Of a stretch of 64,000 nt of DNA, positions 24,924-33,598 are shown in pieces (position 1 is the first letter of the stretch; each line of letters opens with the position of its first letter). Origin of the DNA: an uncultured Alistipes sp. (GTDB lineage: Bacteria; Bacteroidota; Bacteroidia; Bacteroidales; Rikenellaceae). The notes under the pieces are model-generated. The model saw nothing but the letters and a program-made list of their open reading frames with translations, was not told where the DNA came from and did not search any database. The stretch is from positions 186,001 through 250,000 of the forward strand of contig CALVCS010000003.1 of NCBI GenBank assembly GCA_944326035.1, given 5' to 3'. The position numbers and the translations under genes are program-made.

Positions 24924-26705
24924 TTACATACGTTCGGGGACTCCGATGCCCAGCAGCGCCATTCCCGCCGCAATGATGCGGGCCACCGTGGCTGAGAGGG
25001 CCAAACGCAGGGCCTGTTTGGCCGGATCGCTTTCGCGCATGATCGGGAAGTCGTGATAGTATCCGTTATAGCTCTTGGCCAGTTCGTATACGTAATTGGC
25101 GATCAGGGCCGGCGAGAAGTTGGCGGCAGCGGCTTTGACCGTGGCCGGGTATTCGGTCAGCATCTGGATCAGGGCCGTTTCGGCCGGAACCAACAGCGTG
25201 CCGTCGATCTGTGTGGCCGGAACCGCTCCGGCTTCGGCCGCTTTGCGCAGCACCGATTTGATGCGGGCATGGGTGTATTGGATGAAGGGGCCGGTGTTGC
25301 CGTTGAAGTCGATGGATTCTTTCGGGTCGAAGAGCATCGTCTTACGCGGGTCGACCTTCAGAATGAAGTATTTGAGCGCTCCCAGACCGACCATGTGGCA
25401 AATGTCGTGGATCTCTTCCTGGCTCAGACCGTCCAGTTTGCCCAGCTCTTGCGACATCTCGCGGGCGGTTTCGACCATGGCGTCGATCAGGTCGTCGGCA
25501 TCGACAACCGTACCTTCGCGCGATTTCATCTTCCCTTCGGGCAGTTCCACCATCCCGTAAGAGAGGTGGGTGATGTGGTCGGCCCAGGTGTATCCCAGTT
25601 TGCTGAGGATGAGTTTCAGCACTTGGAAATGGTAGTTCTGTTCGTTGCCCACCACGTAGATCATGTCATCGAGGTTCTCCTCTTTGAAGCGGGTGTAGGC
25701 CGTTCCCAGGTCCTGGGTCATGTAGACCGAGGTGCCGTCGCCGCGCAACAGCAGTTTCTGGTCGAGTCCGTCGGCGGTCAGGTCGATCCACACCGAACCG
25801 TCCTCCTTGCGGAAAAAGATGCCTTTATCGAGACCCTCCTGCACGATCGATTTTCCCAGCAGGTAGGTTTGCGATTCGTAATAGACTTTGTCGAAGCTGA
25901 CACCCAGTTCCCGATAGGTCTTGTCGAACCCTTCGTACACCCAACCGTTCATGGTCTGCCACAGCTGGTAGACTTCGGGGTCTTTGGCCTCCCACTTGCG
26001 CAGCATTTCCTGAGCCTGTTTCATGATCGGAGCCTCTTTTTTGGCCTGCTCTTCGTCCATGCCTTGCGCCATCAGCTCTTTGATCTGAGCCTTGTAAGCC
26101 TTGTCGAAAGCGACGTAATAGTTTCCCACCAGATGGTCGCCTTTCAGGCCCGACGAGGCGGGCGTCTCTCCGTGGCCGAAGAGTTGCCAGGCCAACATCG
26201 ACTTGCAGATATGGATGCCTCGGTCATTGACCAGATTGACCTTCATGACCTGATTGCCGTCGGCTTCCAGAATGCGGGACACCGAATACCCCAACAGGTT
26301 ATTCCGGATATGTCCCAGGTGGAGGGGTTTATTGGTGTTGGGCGAGGAGTATTCCACCATGATGTGACGGCCGGTGGGGGCTCCTTGACCGAAGGTCGGG
26401 TTGGCGAGGATTTCCGACAGCTGCTTTCCCCAGAACGTTCCGCTCAGGGAGAGGTTCAGAAAACCTTTGATGACGTTGTAGCCGGCGATTTCGGGGGTCG
26501 AGGCGACCAGGGCCTGACCGATCTCTTCGGCAGTTTGTTCCGGTTTTTTGTGGCTGGCGCGCAGCAGGGGAAAGACCACCAGCGTCATGTCGCCTTCGAA
26601 CTCTTTACGGGTTTTTTGCAGTTGAATGGCTTCGGGAGCCACCTCTCCATATAGTGAGGTAACGGTAGCCGTCACCTTGTCGAGCAGGAATTTTTCGATG
26701 TCCAT
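24924..26705 (-). CDS. argS: Arginyl-tRNA synthetase
   Basis: A 593-residue class I synthetase charging tRNA-Arg. The N-terminal Add-1 domain is present (MDIEKFLLDKVTATVTSL), the HIGH-type motif occurs as NKPLHLGHIRNNLLG, and GKMKSREGTVVDADDL fills the KMSKS position, as is usual for ArgRS, with the anticodon-binding C-terminal domain (DALART-type) ending YVCNSYNRFY-like YELAKSYNGYYHDFP. The ATG at 26705 is chosen over the upstream frame start at 26786 because the divergent argS/dusB promoter region lies between. It is divergent from dusB with 64 bp between start codons. Confidence 0.97.
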   Translation of the reverse strand: MDIEKFLLDKVTATVTSLYGEVAPEAIQLQKTRKEFEGDMTLVVFPLLRASHKKPEQTAEEIGQALVASTPEIAGYNVIKGFLNLSLSGTFWGKQLSEILANPTFGQGAPTGRHIMVEYSSPNTNKPLHLGHIRNNLLGYSVSRILEADGNQVMKVNLVNDRGIHICKSMLAWQLFGHGETPASSGLKGDHLVGNYYVAFDKAYKAQIKELMAQGMDEEQAKKEAPIMKQAQEMLRKWEAKDPEVYQLWQTMNGWVYEGFDKTYRELGVSFDKVYYESQTYLLGKSIVQEGLDKGIFFRKEDGSVWIDLTADGLDQKLLLRGDGTSVYMTQDLGTAYTRFKEENLDDMIYVVGNEQNYHFQVLKLILSKLGYTWADHITHLSYGMVELPEGKMKSREGTVVDADDLIDAMVETAREMSQELGKLDGLSQEEIHDICHMVGLGALKYFILKVDPRKTMLFDPKESIDFNGNTGPFIQYTHARIKSVLRKAAEAGAVPATQIDGTLLVPAETALIQMLTEYPATVKAAAANFSPALIANYVYELAKSYNGYYHDFPIMRESDPAKQALRLALSATVARIIAAGMALLGIGVPERM

Positions 26706-26730
26706 GGATATAATGCTTGCGATTTTGTCG

Positions 26731-26739
26731 GTAAAGATA
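26731..26739 (-). promoter_or_regulatory. Possible argS promoter
   Basis: The minus strand reads TATCTTTAC, one mismatch from TAnnTTTG(C/T), about 26 bp upstream of the argS ATG. It nearly abuts the divergent dusB -7 element at 26742. Confidence 0.4.
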
Positions 26740-26741
26740 GC

Positions 26742-26750
26742 TATTTTTGT
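26742..26750 (+). promoter_or_regulatory. dusB promoter -7 element
   Basis: TATTTTTGT is an exact -7 match. It places the transcription start near 26757, which excludes upstream in-frame ATG codons and supports the GTG start at 26770. Confidence 0.6.
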
Positions 26751-26769
26751 GCGGAAAATTCCCATAGAC

Positions 26770-27792
26770 GTGAAAATTGCCGACATAGACCTGGGCGAGA
26801 AGCCGTTGTTTTTGGCTCCGATGGAGGATGTGACCGATCCGTCGTTTCGTTACATGTGCAAACGATACGGAGCCGATGTGGTCTATACGGAGTTTATTTC
26901 CAGCGATGGACTGATTCGGGATGCCGCGAAGAGTCGGGCTAAACTCAATATCTACGATTATGAACGTCCGGTGGGGATTCAGCTCTACGGACATGAGATC
27001 GAGGCGATGGTCGAAGCGGCTCGGGTGGCGGCTGAGGCCGGTCCCGATCTGATCGACATCAATTTCGGGTGTCCGGTACGGAAGATTGCCACCCGGGGGG
27101 CCGGCAGCGGCATGATGCGCGATGTGCCGAAGATGGTGGAGATGACCCGGCGGATTGTGGAGGCGGTATCGTTGCCGGTGACGGTCAAGACGCGGTTGGG
27201 TTGGGACGAAGACTCCAAAAACATTGTCGAGATCGCCGAACGGTTGCAGGATGTGGGCATTGCGGCCCTGACCATCCATGGCCGCACCCGGGCTCAGATG
27301 TATCGGGGCGAGGCCGATTGGACTCTGATTGGGGAGGTGAAGCGCAATCCGCGGATGCACATCCCGATCATCGGAAATGGTGATATCTCTTCGGCTCAGG
27401 GGGCGGCCCAGGCCTTCGAACGTTATGGGGTCGACGGGGTGATGATCGGACGGGCCACGTATGGGCGTCCGTGGATTTTCCGGGAGATCCGCCACTATCT
27501 GAATACCGGGGAGTTGCTTCCGCAACCCACCGTCCGCGAACGGGTGGAACTGGCCAAACTGCACCTGGCCAAGTCGCTGGAATTTAAGGGCGAAAAGGTG
27601 GGTGTACTGGAGATGCGTCGGCATCTGTCGTGTTATTTCAAGGGACTGCCCGATTTTAAGGCGACGCGTCTGAAGCTGGTGACGGCCACCGATCCGGCCG
27701 AAATCGTCGATACCTTGGACTATGTGGCGCAACGATGGAGCGATTTCGATACGACGGGACTGGTGCCCGCGCCCCTCTCTCATGAGGTGTAA
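26770..27792 (+). CDS. dusB: tRNA-dihydrouridine synthase (DusB-like)
   Basis: A 340-residue FMN enzyme that reduces uridines in the tRNA D-loop. Family motifs are present in order: LFLAPMEDVTDPSFR at the N-terminus, DLIDINFGCPVRKIATRGAGS with the catalytic cysteine of the GCP motif, TVKTRLGWD, LTIHGRTRAQMYRGEADW, PIIGNGDI and VDGVMIGRATYGRPW. The start is a GTG at 26770 (MKIADIDLGEKPLFLAP); longer frames to 26626 would begin upstream of the -7 element. It is divergent from argS. The C-terminal helical domain is of normal length. Confidence 0.93.
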   Translation: MKIADIDLGEKPLFLAPMEDVTDPSFRYMCKRYGADVVYTEFISSDGLIRDAAKSRAKLNIYDYERPVGIQLYGHEIEAMVEAARVAAEAGPDLIDINFGCPVRKIATRGAGSGMMRDVPKMVEMTRRIVEAVSLPVTVKTRLGWDEDSKNIVEIAERLQDVGIAALTIHGRTRAQMYRGEADWTLIGEVKRNPRMHIPIIGNGDISSAQGAAQAFERYGVDGVMIGRATYGRPWIFREIRHYLNTGELLPQPTVRERVELAKLHLAKSLEFKGEKVGVLEMRRHLSCYFKGLPDFKATRLKLVTATDPAEIVDTLDYVAQRWSDFDTTGLVPAPLSHEV

Positions 27793-27841
27793 TCCGATGT
27801 AGTTATGGAATAGCGGCCGCTAACGGGCCGGGGTGCAATCG

Positions 27842-27890
27842 TTTCTGAAACCGGCCTCGGAAGAAAGAATGGCCGTTTCAGAAAAAATTT
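27842..27890 (+). terminator. Hairpin terminator after dusB
   Basis: TTTCTGAAAC and GGCC (27842-27856, one bulged C) pair with GGCC and GTTTCAGAAA (27871-27884). A short T run (27888-27891) follows an A tract, so termination efficiency is uncertain. Confidence 0.55.
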
Positions 27891-27990
27891 TCGTATCTTT
27901 TCGTGACAGGGGAACGGTTTGTCGGAACGTTTGACACCGTCGTTGGATGCAGACAGGATGCTTAGGGTAAGATCACCAATCAGATCGGAA

Positions 27991-28974
27991 ATGAAGAAGT
28001 TGAAAACGTGGGGATGGGTCATTGGGCTGCTGGGGCTCGTGGCTTGTGCCACTCCGCCGACGTTGGACGGAGCGGAAGAGGTTATTCTCGAGCGCTTGCG
28101 GGCGGTGCGTGCCTGCCGGCAGGAGATCGCCGATGTATGGCCCGGGTTCAGTGATCCGCGCTATGACGTTCCGATGCTCTATTATACGGATTCGATCTGT
28201 TATGGGGTCAATCTGCCGCCGATGTTTGAGGATTCGTTGGGCGCCCGGCTCGTCCATGAAGAGCCTGGATTATCGCTCTATAAGTTGCCGTTGCCCGATT
28301 CGTTGCCGTTTCACATGGAGACCACCCTCGAATTTTTGGATTCGACCCGATACAACTATTTGCGTCCGATGATCGTTTGTTCTTCGCCGGAGATGGTGGT
28401 TCGGGTAGTGCCGGATGTCACCTCGGATCAGGCATGGATGCCGATGGTGCTGCACGAATACGCGCATGGCTATCAGTATGCACACGGGGCGTTTTGTCGA
28501 CGGGTGGCGGAGGCGTTGCCGTCGCATCCCGAGACCGAACTGGAACGTCTGCATAAACGTTGTGCCTGGTTCGATCGGGCGATTCGGGCGGAAAACGAGA
28601 CGTTGCTCGACGCCTTAGCGACAGAGGATACCTCGCTGTGGAGGGCCTATATTCAGCGGTTTTTGACGCAACGGGCCGCTCGAAAGGCCCGTATGGCCGC
28701 CGAAATGGGGAACAGTGCGGTGCGTGACGAGGCTTTTTTCGAGTTGATGGAGGGCATGGCCCGCTATATCGAAGCTGAGGCCGGCTTTCATCTCGGGAGC
28801 TACACGGAGCGGGATACCTGGTTGTACGACACCGATCATGCGGGCTATTTTTTCGTGACGGGCTACAACCTGATGCGGTTGTTCGATCGGCTGGGGGTGG
28901 ACAAGCAGCGTTTTTACGCTGATTCGATCCGTCCGTTGGAGCTCTATTTGCGGGAGACCGGGGTGTATGAATAG
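27991..28974 (+). CDS. Putative secreted lipoprotein zinc metallopeptidase (HExxH)
   Basis: A 327-residue protein with a lipoprotein signal peptide (lipobox LGLVAC, MKKLKTWGWVIGLLG). It contains HEYAH within MVLHEYAHGYQYAHG (about 153-160), the HExxH zinc motif, and an acidic helix ELMEGMARYIEAEAG about 100 residues later, where gluzincin-type peptidases place a third ligand glutamate. The rest is unfamiliar and I do not know its family. It ends 246 bp before ftsL, occupying the position where mraZ/rsmH normally sit. TATCTTTTC at 27894, one base off the -7 consensus, may be its promoter. The peptidase activity is inferred only from motif spacing. Confidence 0.6.
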   Translation: MKKLKTWGWVIGLLGLVACATPPTLDGAEEVILERLRAVRACRQEIADVWPGFSDPRYDVPMLYYTDSICYGVNLPPMFEDSLGARLVHEEPGLSLYKLPLPDSLPFHMETTLEFLDSTRYNYLRPMIVCSSPEMVVRVVPDVTSDQAWMPMVLHEYAHGYQYAHGAFCRRVAEALPSHPETELERLHKRCAWFDRAIRAENETLLDALATEDTSLWRAYIQRFLTQRAARKARMAAEMGNSAVRDEAFFELMEGMARYIEAEAGFHLGSYTERDTWLYDTDHAGYFFVTGYNLMRLFDRLGVDKQRFYADSIRPLELYLRETGVYE

Positions 28975-29154
28975 CCGATGTCGCTCGTTCGTTCGGCAAG
29001 GCGTGTGGGAGAGGGCTGGCCAAGGAATGTCGAATCGCAGCGGTGGCAGCGTTCGATTCGTGCATGGTGCTGGGGACGAGACCCCTGGACAGATCCGGAG
29101 AGAGAAAAGGGAAAGGATCGGATGGATTCGTGCTTTTTCCTGCAGAAATAATCG

Positions 29155-29163
29155 TACATTTGC
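29155..29163 (+). promoter_or_regulatory. Promoter -7 element in front of ftsL
   Basis: TACATTTGC matches the -7 consensus exactly and would start transcription near 29170, giving a 50-nt leader. The ftsL gene therefore seems to be the first gene of this dcw transcript. A -33 element is not clear. Confidence 0.6.
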
Positions 29164-29219
29164 TCTCGGGGAAGAAAATCCCCTACGAAACGGGATCTTG
29201 GGTCCCCTATTTTGTAAAA

Positions 29220-29795
29220 ATGCTTGACGATCAGGATATCAGAGATGGATTGACCGATTCTGCCGAGTCGGATAACGTGCGCTCGCGTCGGTTGGCTTCA
29301 CGGCCGGTCGATCCGCGGGAAGTCGTTGCGGAGGAAGACGCGGATCGGGAGGTGGGTCGTTCGACGACGGCCGGCGCCGAAAAGCGTCGGACGCGACGTG
29401 CCCAGCCGACGACGGATCGGGAGGCGGACAACGCACCGGACGAATCTGGGCCAACGGAGCCGAAACCGCATCGTCCGTTCCCTCTGGAAGACTATATTGG
29501 TCAGGTCCTTTCGGGCAATATCCTGACGCGGGCCGAAGTGCGTCGACGTTATCCGTATATTTTTTTCATGGCGCTGCTCATGTTGCTGTATATCGCCAAT
29601 GGATACCACATTCAGAAACTCCATCGGCGTCACGATAAACTGACCGCTCAATTGAAGGAGTTGCGATCTCGGTCGTTGACCCTGTCGTCGATCCGGATGA
29701 CCGCCACGCGGCAAAGCGAGATCGTCAAAGAGTTGCAGGAACGGGGCATTCCCCTGCATGAGTCGTTGATTCCTCCTCAAGTAATCGATAAGTAA
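29220..29795 (+). CDS. ftsL: FtsL-like cell division protein
   Basis: A 191-residue bitopic membrane protein. The open frame runs back to 29043 but the promoter at 29155 makes the ATG at 29220 the likely start. It has a long, charged, disordered cytoplasmic N-terminus (about 110 residues), one transmembrane helix (about 111-128, YPYIFFMALLMLLYIANGY) and a short coiled-coil periplasmic part (KLHRRHDKLTAQLKELRSRS, then LTLSSIRM). That topology and its place directly before ftsI identify it as FtsL, which with FtsQ and FtsB-like partners recruits FtsW/FtsI to the division site. Sequence similarity within FtsL is always weak, so position carries much of the weight. ftsI starts 3 nt after its stop. 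Confidence 0.82.
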   Translation: MLDDQDIRDGLTDSAESDNVRSRRLASRPVDPREVVAEEDADREVGRSTTAGAEKRRTRRAQPTTDREADNAPDESGPTEPKPHRPFPLEDYIGQVLSGNILTRAEVRRRYPYIFFMALLMLLYIANGYHIQKLHRRHDKLTAQLKELRSRSLTLSSIRMTATRQSEIVKELQERGIPLHESLIPPQVIDK

Positions 29796-29798
29796 CCC

Positions 29799-31985
29799 AT
29801 GGCCGAACAAAAAAAGACCGATATTAAAAAGGCGATTCTGGTACGGGTCCGGGTGCTTTATGTGCTGTTTTTCTCGATCGGGGTGGCGATTGCGGGGAAG
29901 ATCCTCTACATACAATACGGGCCGAAAGGCGAAGAGCTACGCAGTCGGGGTACGAAAATTTCGTATGAACGGGTGACGATCGAGGCCGAACGAGGCGATA
30001 TCCTCTCGTGGGATGGTCGTATTTTGGCTACGTCGGTTCCGACCTATGAGGTGCGGATGGACTTCGCGGCGCAGGGATTGGCTGACTCCACGTTTTTGCA
30101 CCATGTCGACTCGTTGGCTTATTGCCTGAGTACGTTTTTCGGGGACCGCAGTGTAGCGGCCTACCGGGAAAAACTGATGAACGCTCACCGCAACAAAAAG
30201 AAGAATCGCTTTGTGTTGCTCTCTCCGCGTCGTGTCAATCACCTGGAAATTAAAGAAATCGCTAAATTTCCCATTTTCCGTCTGGGACAAAATCGGGGGG
30301 GCTTCATCCCCGTGCAGATCAACCGACGGATGTTGCCTCATGGATCGTTGGCTTCGCGGACGATCGGCATGGTCAACGAGGCGGGTACGAAACTGGGGAT
30401 CGAGGGCGCTTACGACTCCATTTTGCGGGGGGTGAACGGCAATGTGATGATGCAGCGGATTTCGGGGAGTTTCCGGATTCCGGTGCCCGATGAGCTGAGC
30501 GTCGATCCGGTGGACGGGATCGATGTGGTGACGACCCTGGATGTCGATGTGCAGGATGTGGCCGAGACCGCGCTGCGCAAACAGTTGATCGCCGGCGATG
30601 CCGATTGGGGAACGGCGGTACTGATGGAGGTGTCGACCGGGGAGATCCGGGCCATCGCCAACCTGACCCGCCGGGGTGAGGGAAAATATGTCGAGGATTT
30701 CAATTATGCCATCGGCAAGAACTTCGAACCCGGATCGACCTTTAAACTTGCGTCGTTGATGACGTTGCTGGATGAGGGCGGGGCGAGTCTCGACGAGAAA
30801 TTCGATACGAGTCCCGGAACGGTGATGGTCGGCCGGGCCAAGGTGGTCGATACGCACAACTATGGCGAACTGACCCTCAAAGGGGTGTTCGAAAAGTCTT
30901 CCAATGTGGGTTTTGCGCTGGCCGTCAATAAATACTTCCGCGACAAACCGGAACGTTTTGTCAATCATCTGCGCAAGATGGGGCTCGACAAGCCGATGGA
31001 CCTGCAGATTGCCGGCGAGGCTCCGGCGGTGATTCGAGGGCCCGAGGATCGCTGGTGGGACGGGACGACGCTGACGATGATGGCGTATGGGTATGCCTTA
31101 CGGTTGTCGCCGCTCAAGACCCTGAGTTTCTACAATGCGGTGGCCAACAACGGGAAGATGGTACGCCCGAAGTTTGTCCGCGAGCTGCGGCAATATGGGC
31201 AGACTCTGCGGAGCTATCCGACGGAGGTGATGGTCTCCTCGATCGGGTCGGACGAGGTGATTCGGCAGGTGCAGGAGGCCATGCGAGGGGTGGTGGATGA
31301 AGGAACAGCCCGGTATATTTTGAAAAACCCTTATTATAAAGTGGCGGCAAAGACTGGAACGGCGCAGATCTCGTTGGCCGAAATCTATAAAGGCGGACGG
31401 GGTTATAAGGATCGTTTCGGGGGGCGTCACTATTTGGCGACATTGGTGGGGTATTTCCCGGCCGACAAGCCGCGTTACAGTTGCATTGTGGCGATCAAGA
31501 CCTACCATGGTCCGGGACGTCGGGGTACGTATTACGGCGCGTCGTTGTCGGGACCGGTCTTTCGGGCGATTGCGGATCGGGTGTATGCGCAAAGCATCTC
31601 GTGGCAGACCCCGCTGTCCGAACGGCGAGAGAAGGTCGAAGAGCAACCGCCACTCAAATCGGGCAGCGTGGTCGAGATGAAACGGGTCGCGAATCGGTTC
31701 CATATCGCGGACCTCGACATCCCGCGGGGAGCGACCTGGATGAACCTGGAGCCGCGTGACAGTCTGCCTCCCGAAGCGGTCTCCATTACGCCGCTCGAAG
31801 GGACGGTGCCCGACGTGGTAGGCATGGGGCTCAAGGATGCGATCTATTTGTTGGAAAAATCGGGGTTGGTTGTCTCGTTTAGTGGGGTAGGCGTGGTCCA
31901 AAGCCAGTCGTTCAAACCGGGAACGCGAGTGAGTCGGGGGAGTTTGATCTCGTTGCGGTTGGGCATTCCGGATGCTTCGGAATAG
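29799..31985 (+). CDS. ftsI: Peptidoglycan transpeptidase FtsI (PBP3) with PASTA domain
   Basis: A 728-residue class B penicillin-binding protein. It has a cytoplasmic tail, one membrane anchor (about 14-35), a PBP dimerisation domain, and a transpeptidase domain with the three active-site motifs: STFK with nucleophile Ser313, SSN (367-369) and KTG (518-520). A single C-terminal PASTA domain (VPDVVGMGLKDAIYLLEKSG onwards) is normal for Bacteroidota but absent in E. coli. It cross-links septal peptidoglycan with FtsW as partner glycosyltransferase. It follows ftsL by 3 nt, and the next dcw gene, murE, is 3.2 kb away. Confidence 0.96.
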   Translation: MAEQKKTDIKKAILVRVRVLYVLFFSIGVAIAGKILYIQYGPKGEELRSRGTKISYERVTIEAERGDILSWDGRILATSVPTYEVRMDFAAQGLADSTFLHHVDSLAYCLSTFFGDRSVAAYREKLMNAHRNKKKNRFVLLSPRRVNHLEIKEIAKFPIFRLGQNRGGFIPVQINRRMLPHGSLASRTIGMVNEAGTKLGIEGAYDSILRGVNGNVMMQRISGSFRIPVPDELSVDPVDGIDVVTTLDVDVQDVAETALRKQLIAGDADWGTAVLMEVSTGEIRAIANLTRRGEGKYVEDFNYAIGKNFEPGSTFKLASLMTLLDEGGASLDEKFDTSPGTVMVGRAKVVDTHNYGELTLKGVFEKSSNVGFALAVNKYFRDKPERFVNHLRKMGLDKPMDLQIAGEAPAVIRGPEDRWWDGTTLTMMAYGYALRLSPLKTLSFYNAVANNGKMVRPKFVRELRQYGQTLRSYPTEVMVSSIGSDEVIRQVQEAMRGVVDEGTARYILKNPYYKVAAKTGTAQISLAEIYKGGRGYKDRFGGRHYLATLVGYFPADKPRYSCIVAIKTYHGPGRRGTYYGASLSGPVFRAIADRVYAQSISWQTPLSERREKVEEQPPLKSGSVVEMKRVANRFHIADLDIPRGATWMNLEPRDSLPPEAVSITPLEGTVPDVVGMGLKDAIYLLEKSGLVVSFSGVGVVQSQSFKPGTRVSRGSLISLRLGIPDASE

Positions 31986-32336
31986 CCGCTCGATGAACCC
32001 TTCGGAAAAGAGTGGAGCGGCCTGCAGAACGGCCTGAGAATGGTCTGCAGGACGAAAGGCGGGCGGTGTCCAGCTGGTGCCCGGAGCCGAAAGAGGGGAG
32101 TGTCAAGAAGAGAGACTCGGGGCCGGGGCGAACAGACCGAGAGGCAGAAAAAAAACGAGGAGGGAGACAAGGTGCGTGAAGAGAGGGAGCGAGGGAGAGA
32201 AGAGAGGGGGAAGGAGCAGAAGAGGGAAGAGCGTTGCGTGGAGACAAGCAACCATGATCTGAAACGTAAACAAGAGGACCGGCGTTGAGGCTCTTTCTGA
32301 GAGACGGAAAGAACGGTGTCGGTGATTTCGAAATAA
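31986..32336. other. Purine-rich gene-less interval
   Basis: About 350 bp after ftsI. From about 32080 to 32235 the plus strand is almost pure A/G (GAGAG, GGAGGGAG-type runs with few pyrimidines). An 82-residue plus frame at 32040 is Arg/Glu/Lys-rich, a composition artefact. No terminator for ftsI could be seen. A polypurine tract like this could form H-DNA or bias the opposite-strand transcript to be C-rich. Confidence 0.6.
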
Positions 32337-32340
32337 ATGC

Positions 32341-32349
32341 TATCTTTGC
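32341..32349 (+). promoter_or_regulatory. Promoter -7 element in the ftsI-murE interval
   Basis: TATCTTTGC is an exact -7 match. It starts a transcript near 32356 that would serve the first of the three inserted genes, implying they are not simply part of the ftsL-ftsI transcript. Confidence 0.6.
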
Positions 32350-32396
32350 GTGAGACGCCGGTCGGCGTTCGGAGAGCAAAAAATCGAACAGAAAAC

Positions 32397-32804
32397 GTGC
32401 AACATCGATGGACATATATCGTAGGGCTGTGGCTGGTCGTTTTGGGCGTGTTGTACACCCTGGGCCACTCGGCTGTCGTTTTCGCTTCGGAAGAAGAGAC
32501 GGTGGTGCTCGAATCATCGGTCGGGTCGCTCTCTCCGCAGGATGAGGAGCTGGGTCGGCTCATTATGCACAGCTTGAGCAGCGATCGGCTGCCGAGTACG
32601 TATGCTCAACCGTCGGGACGGCTGATCTTGCCCGTGATGCGGGGCAATGCTCCTCTGTATGTCACGTTCGGGGAAACGGCCCGGATCGGGGCCTTGGGCT
32701 CTCTACGTCGGCAACATGTCCAACAAAATAGAGTGGCCCGCATCCGCTCTGTGCAGGACAAGGCGGGCTATTATGTCTTCGCGCTGCGTAAAATCATCAT
32801 TTAG
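32397..32804 (+). CDS. Small secreted/membrane protein of unknown function
   Basis: About 135 residues from a GTG at 32397; the upstream ATG at 32337 lies before the -7 element, so it is not used if that promoter is real. One hydrophobic segment near the N-terminus (YIVGLWLVVLGVLYTLGHSAVVFA) could be a signal peptide or anchor, followed by about 100 residues without recognisable motifs (SPQDEELGRLIMHSLSSD and a basic GSLRRQHVQQNRVARIRSV). I do not recognise the family. It is the first gene of the block between ftsI and murE and is followed by a terminator-like hairpin. Confidence 0.45.
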   Translation: MQHRWTYIVGLWLVVLGVLYTLGHSAVVFASEEETVVLESSVGSLSPQDEELGRLIMHSLSSDRLPSTYAQPSGRLILPVMRGNAPLYVTFGETARIGALGSLRRQHVQQNRVARIRSVQDKAGYYVFALRKIII

Positions 32805-32858
32805 TCGTTGAAAGAGAGGAATTTTCCTCTCCTTGGTTCGCTCTGAACCGAGGCTTTT

Positions 32859-32895
32859 CGGGGTTTCCCTCGGCGGAAACACCCCGCTGTTTTAT
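32859..32895 (+). terminator. Probable terminator
   Basis: CGGGG and TTTCC (32859-32868) pair with GGAAA and CCCCG (32875-32886, two bulged bases), followed by CTGTTTTAT. It separates the two unknown genes. Confidence 0.6.
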
Positions 32896-32933
32896 CGACT
32901 TTTTATACACACACTAAATGATGATTTTATTTT

Positions 32934-33461
32934 ATGGAAACGTTTGAAAATATCAATGAGGTACTTTATCAAGTAAATACGGATATCGTCCGCCGCAAAA
33001 GAAATCCCCTGTTACCCATCGTGTTAGCCGTATGCGGGGTGGCTTTGACCCTCTGGAGCCTACAGTCAGAGGTGTTGGCCGATCGGGCGAACCTGGCGGC
33101 AGTCCTGTTATTCTTCGGCATTGTGTTGATTTTGGTCGGGGTGGTCGCGACGATCCGGGCCTTCACCTCGTCGCGTCCGTATTATCGCCCCACGGGAGAG
33201 CGTTTGTATCGGAGTGAACGCTTTTTTGACCAGAAAGATAAACGGGCGTTGTGTGACGCCTTGGAAAACGGACAGGCCGAAGCCGTTGCTGCCTTGCCGC
33301 GTAGCGAAACCTCGGGGGTGGTCCTGACGATTTTTTCGACCCGAAGCGGTTCTTGTGTCATGGTGCAGGCGGCCGAGTATATTCCGCATCATTTCGTGCC
33401 GATCACCTCGGTGTTGACCTTTACGCAAGAACAGGGGAAGATCATGCGCAGCCTGGCCTAA
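32934..33461 (+). CDS. Two-helix membrane protein of unknown function
   Basis: A 175-residue protein with a short cytoplasmic N-terminus, two transmembrane helices (about 27-45 and 55-75, with LLPIVLAVCGVALTLWSL and LAAVLLFFGIVLILVGVV), and a C-terminal domain of about 90 residues (FFDQKDKRALCDALENGQAE, ending in SVLTFTQEQGKIMRSLA). No family is recognised. There is no consensus promoter immediately upstream; a near-terminator precedes it, so its transcription start is unclear. A repeat-bearing stretch and a strong terminator follow. Confidence 0.6.
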   Translation: METFENINEVLYQVNTDIVRRKRNPLLPIVLAVCGVALTLWSLQSEVLADRANLAAVLLFFGIVLILVGVVATIRAFTSSRPYYRPTGERLYRSERFFDQKDKRALCDALENGQAEAVAALPRSETSGVVLTIFSTRSGSCVMVQAAEYIPHHFVPITSVLTFTQEQGKIMRSLA

Positions 33462-33469
33462 CCGAAAGG

Positions 33470-33556
33470 TGGCTGGAAAGCTCCTCAGCCGGGAAGTTCT
33501 TCGCTTAGAAAGTTCCTTGTCTGGAACGTTTCTCGGCCGGAACCGACCCGAGGCAA
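33470..33556. repeat. Degenerate 16-18 bp tandem repeat
   Basis: Four to five diverged units in a row of the form GGAA(A/C)G(C/T)TCCTC..GCCGG: TGGAAAGCTCCTCAGCCG, GGAAGTTCTTCGCTTAG, AAAGTTCCTTGTCTG, GAACGTTTCTCGGCCG. Each ends with a GGAA-like junction. No function inferred. Confidence 0.55.
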
Positions 33557-33598
33557 AATCGTCCGGTGAACGAGCCAGATGAGTACCTATTTCTAAAC

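Noticed and set aside
32040..32288. 82-residue Arg/Glu/Lys-rich plus frame
   Set aside because: A purine tract in any frame yields Arg, Glu, Lys and Gly codons; no start signal or hydrophobic core.
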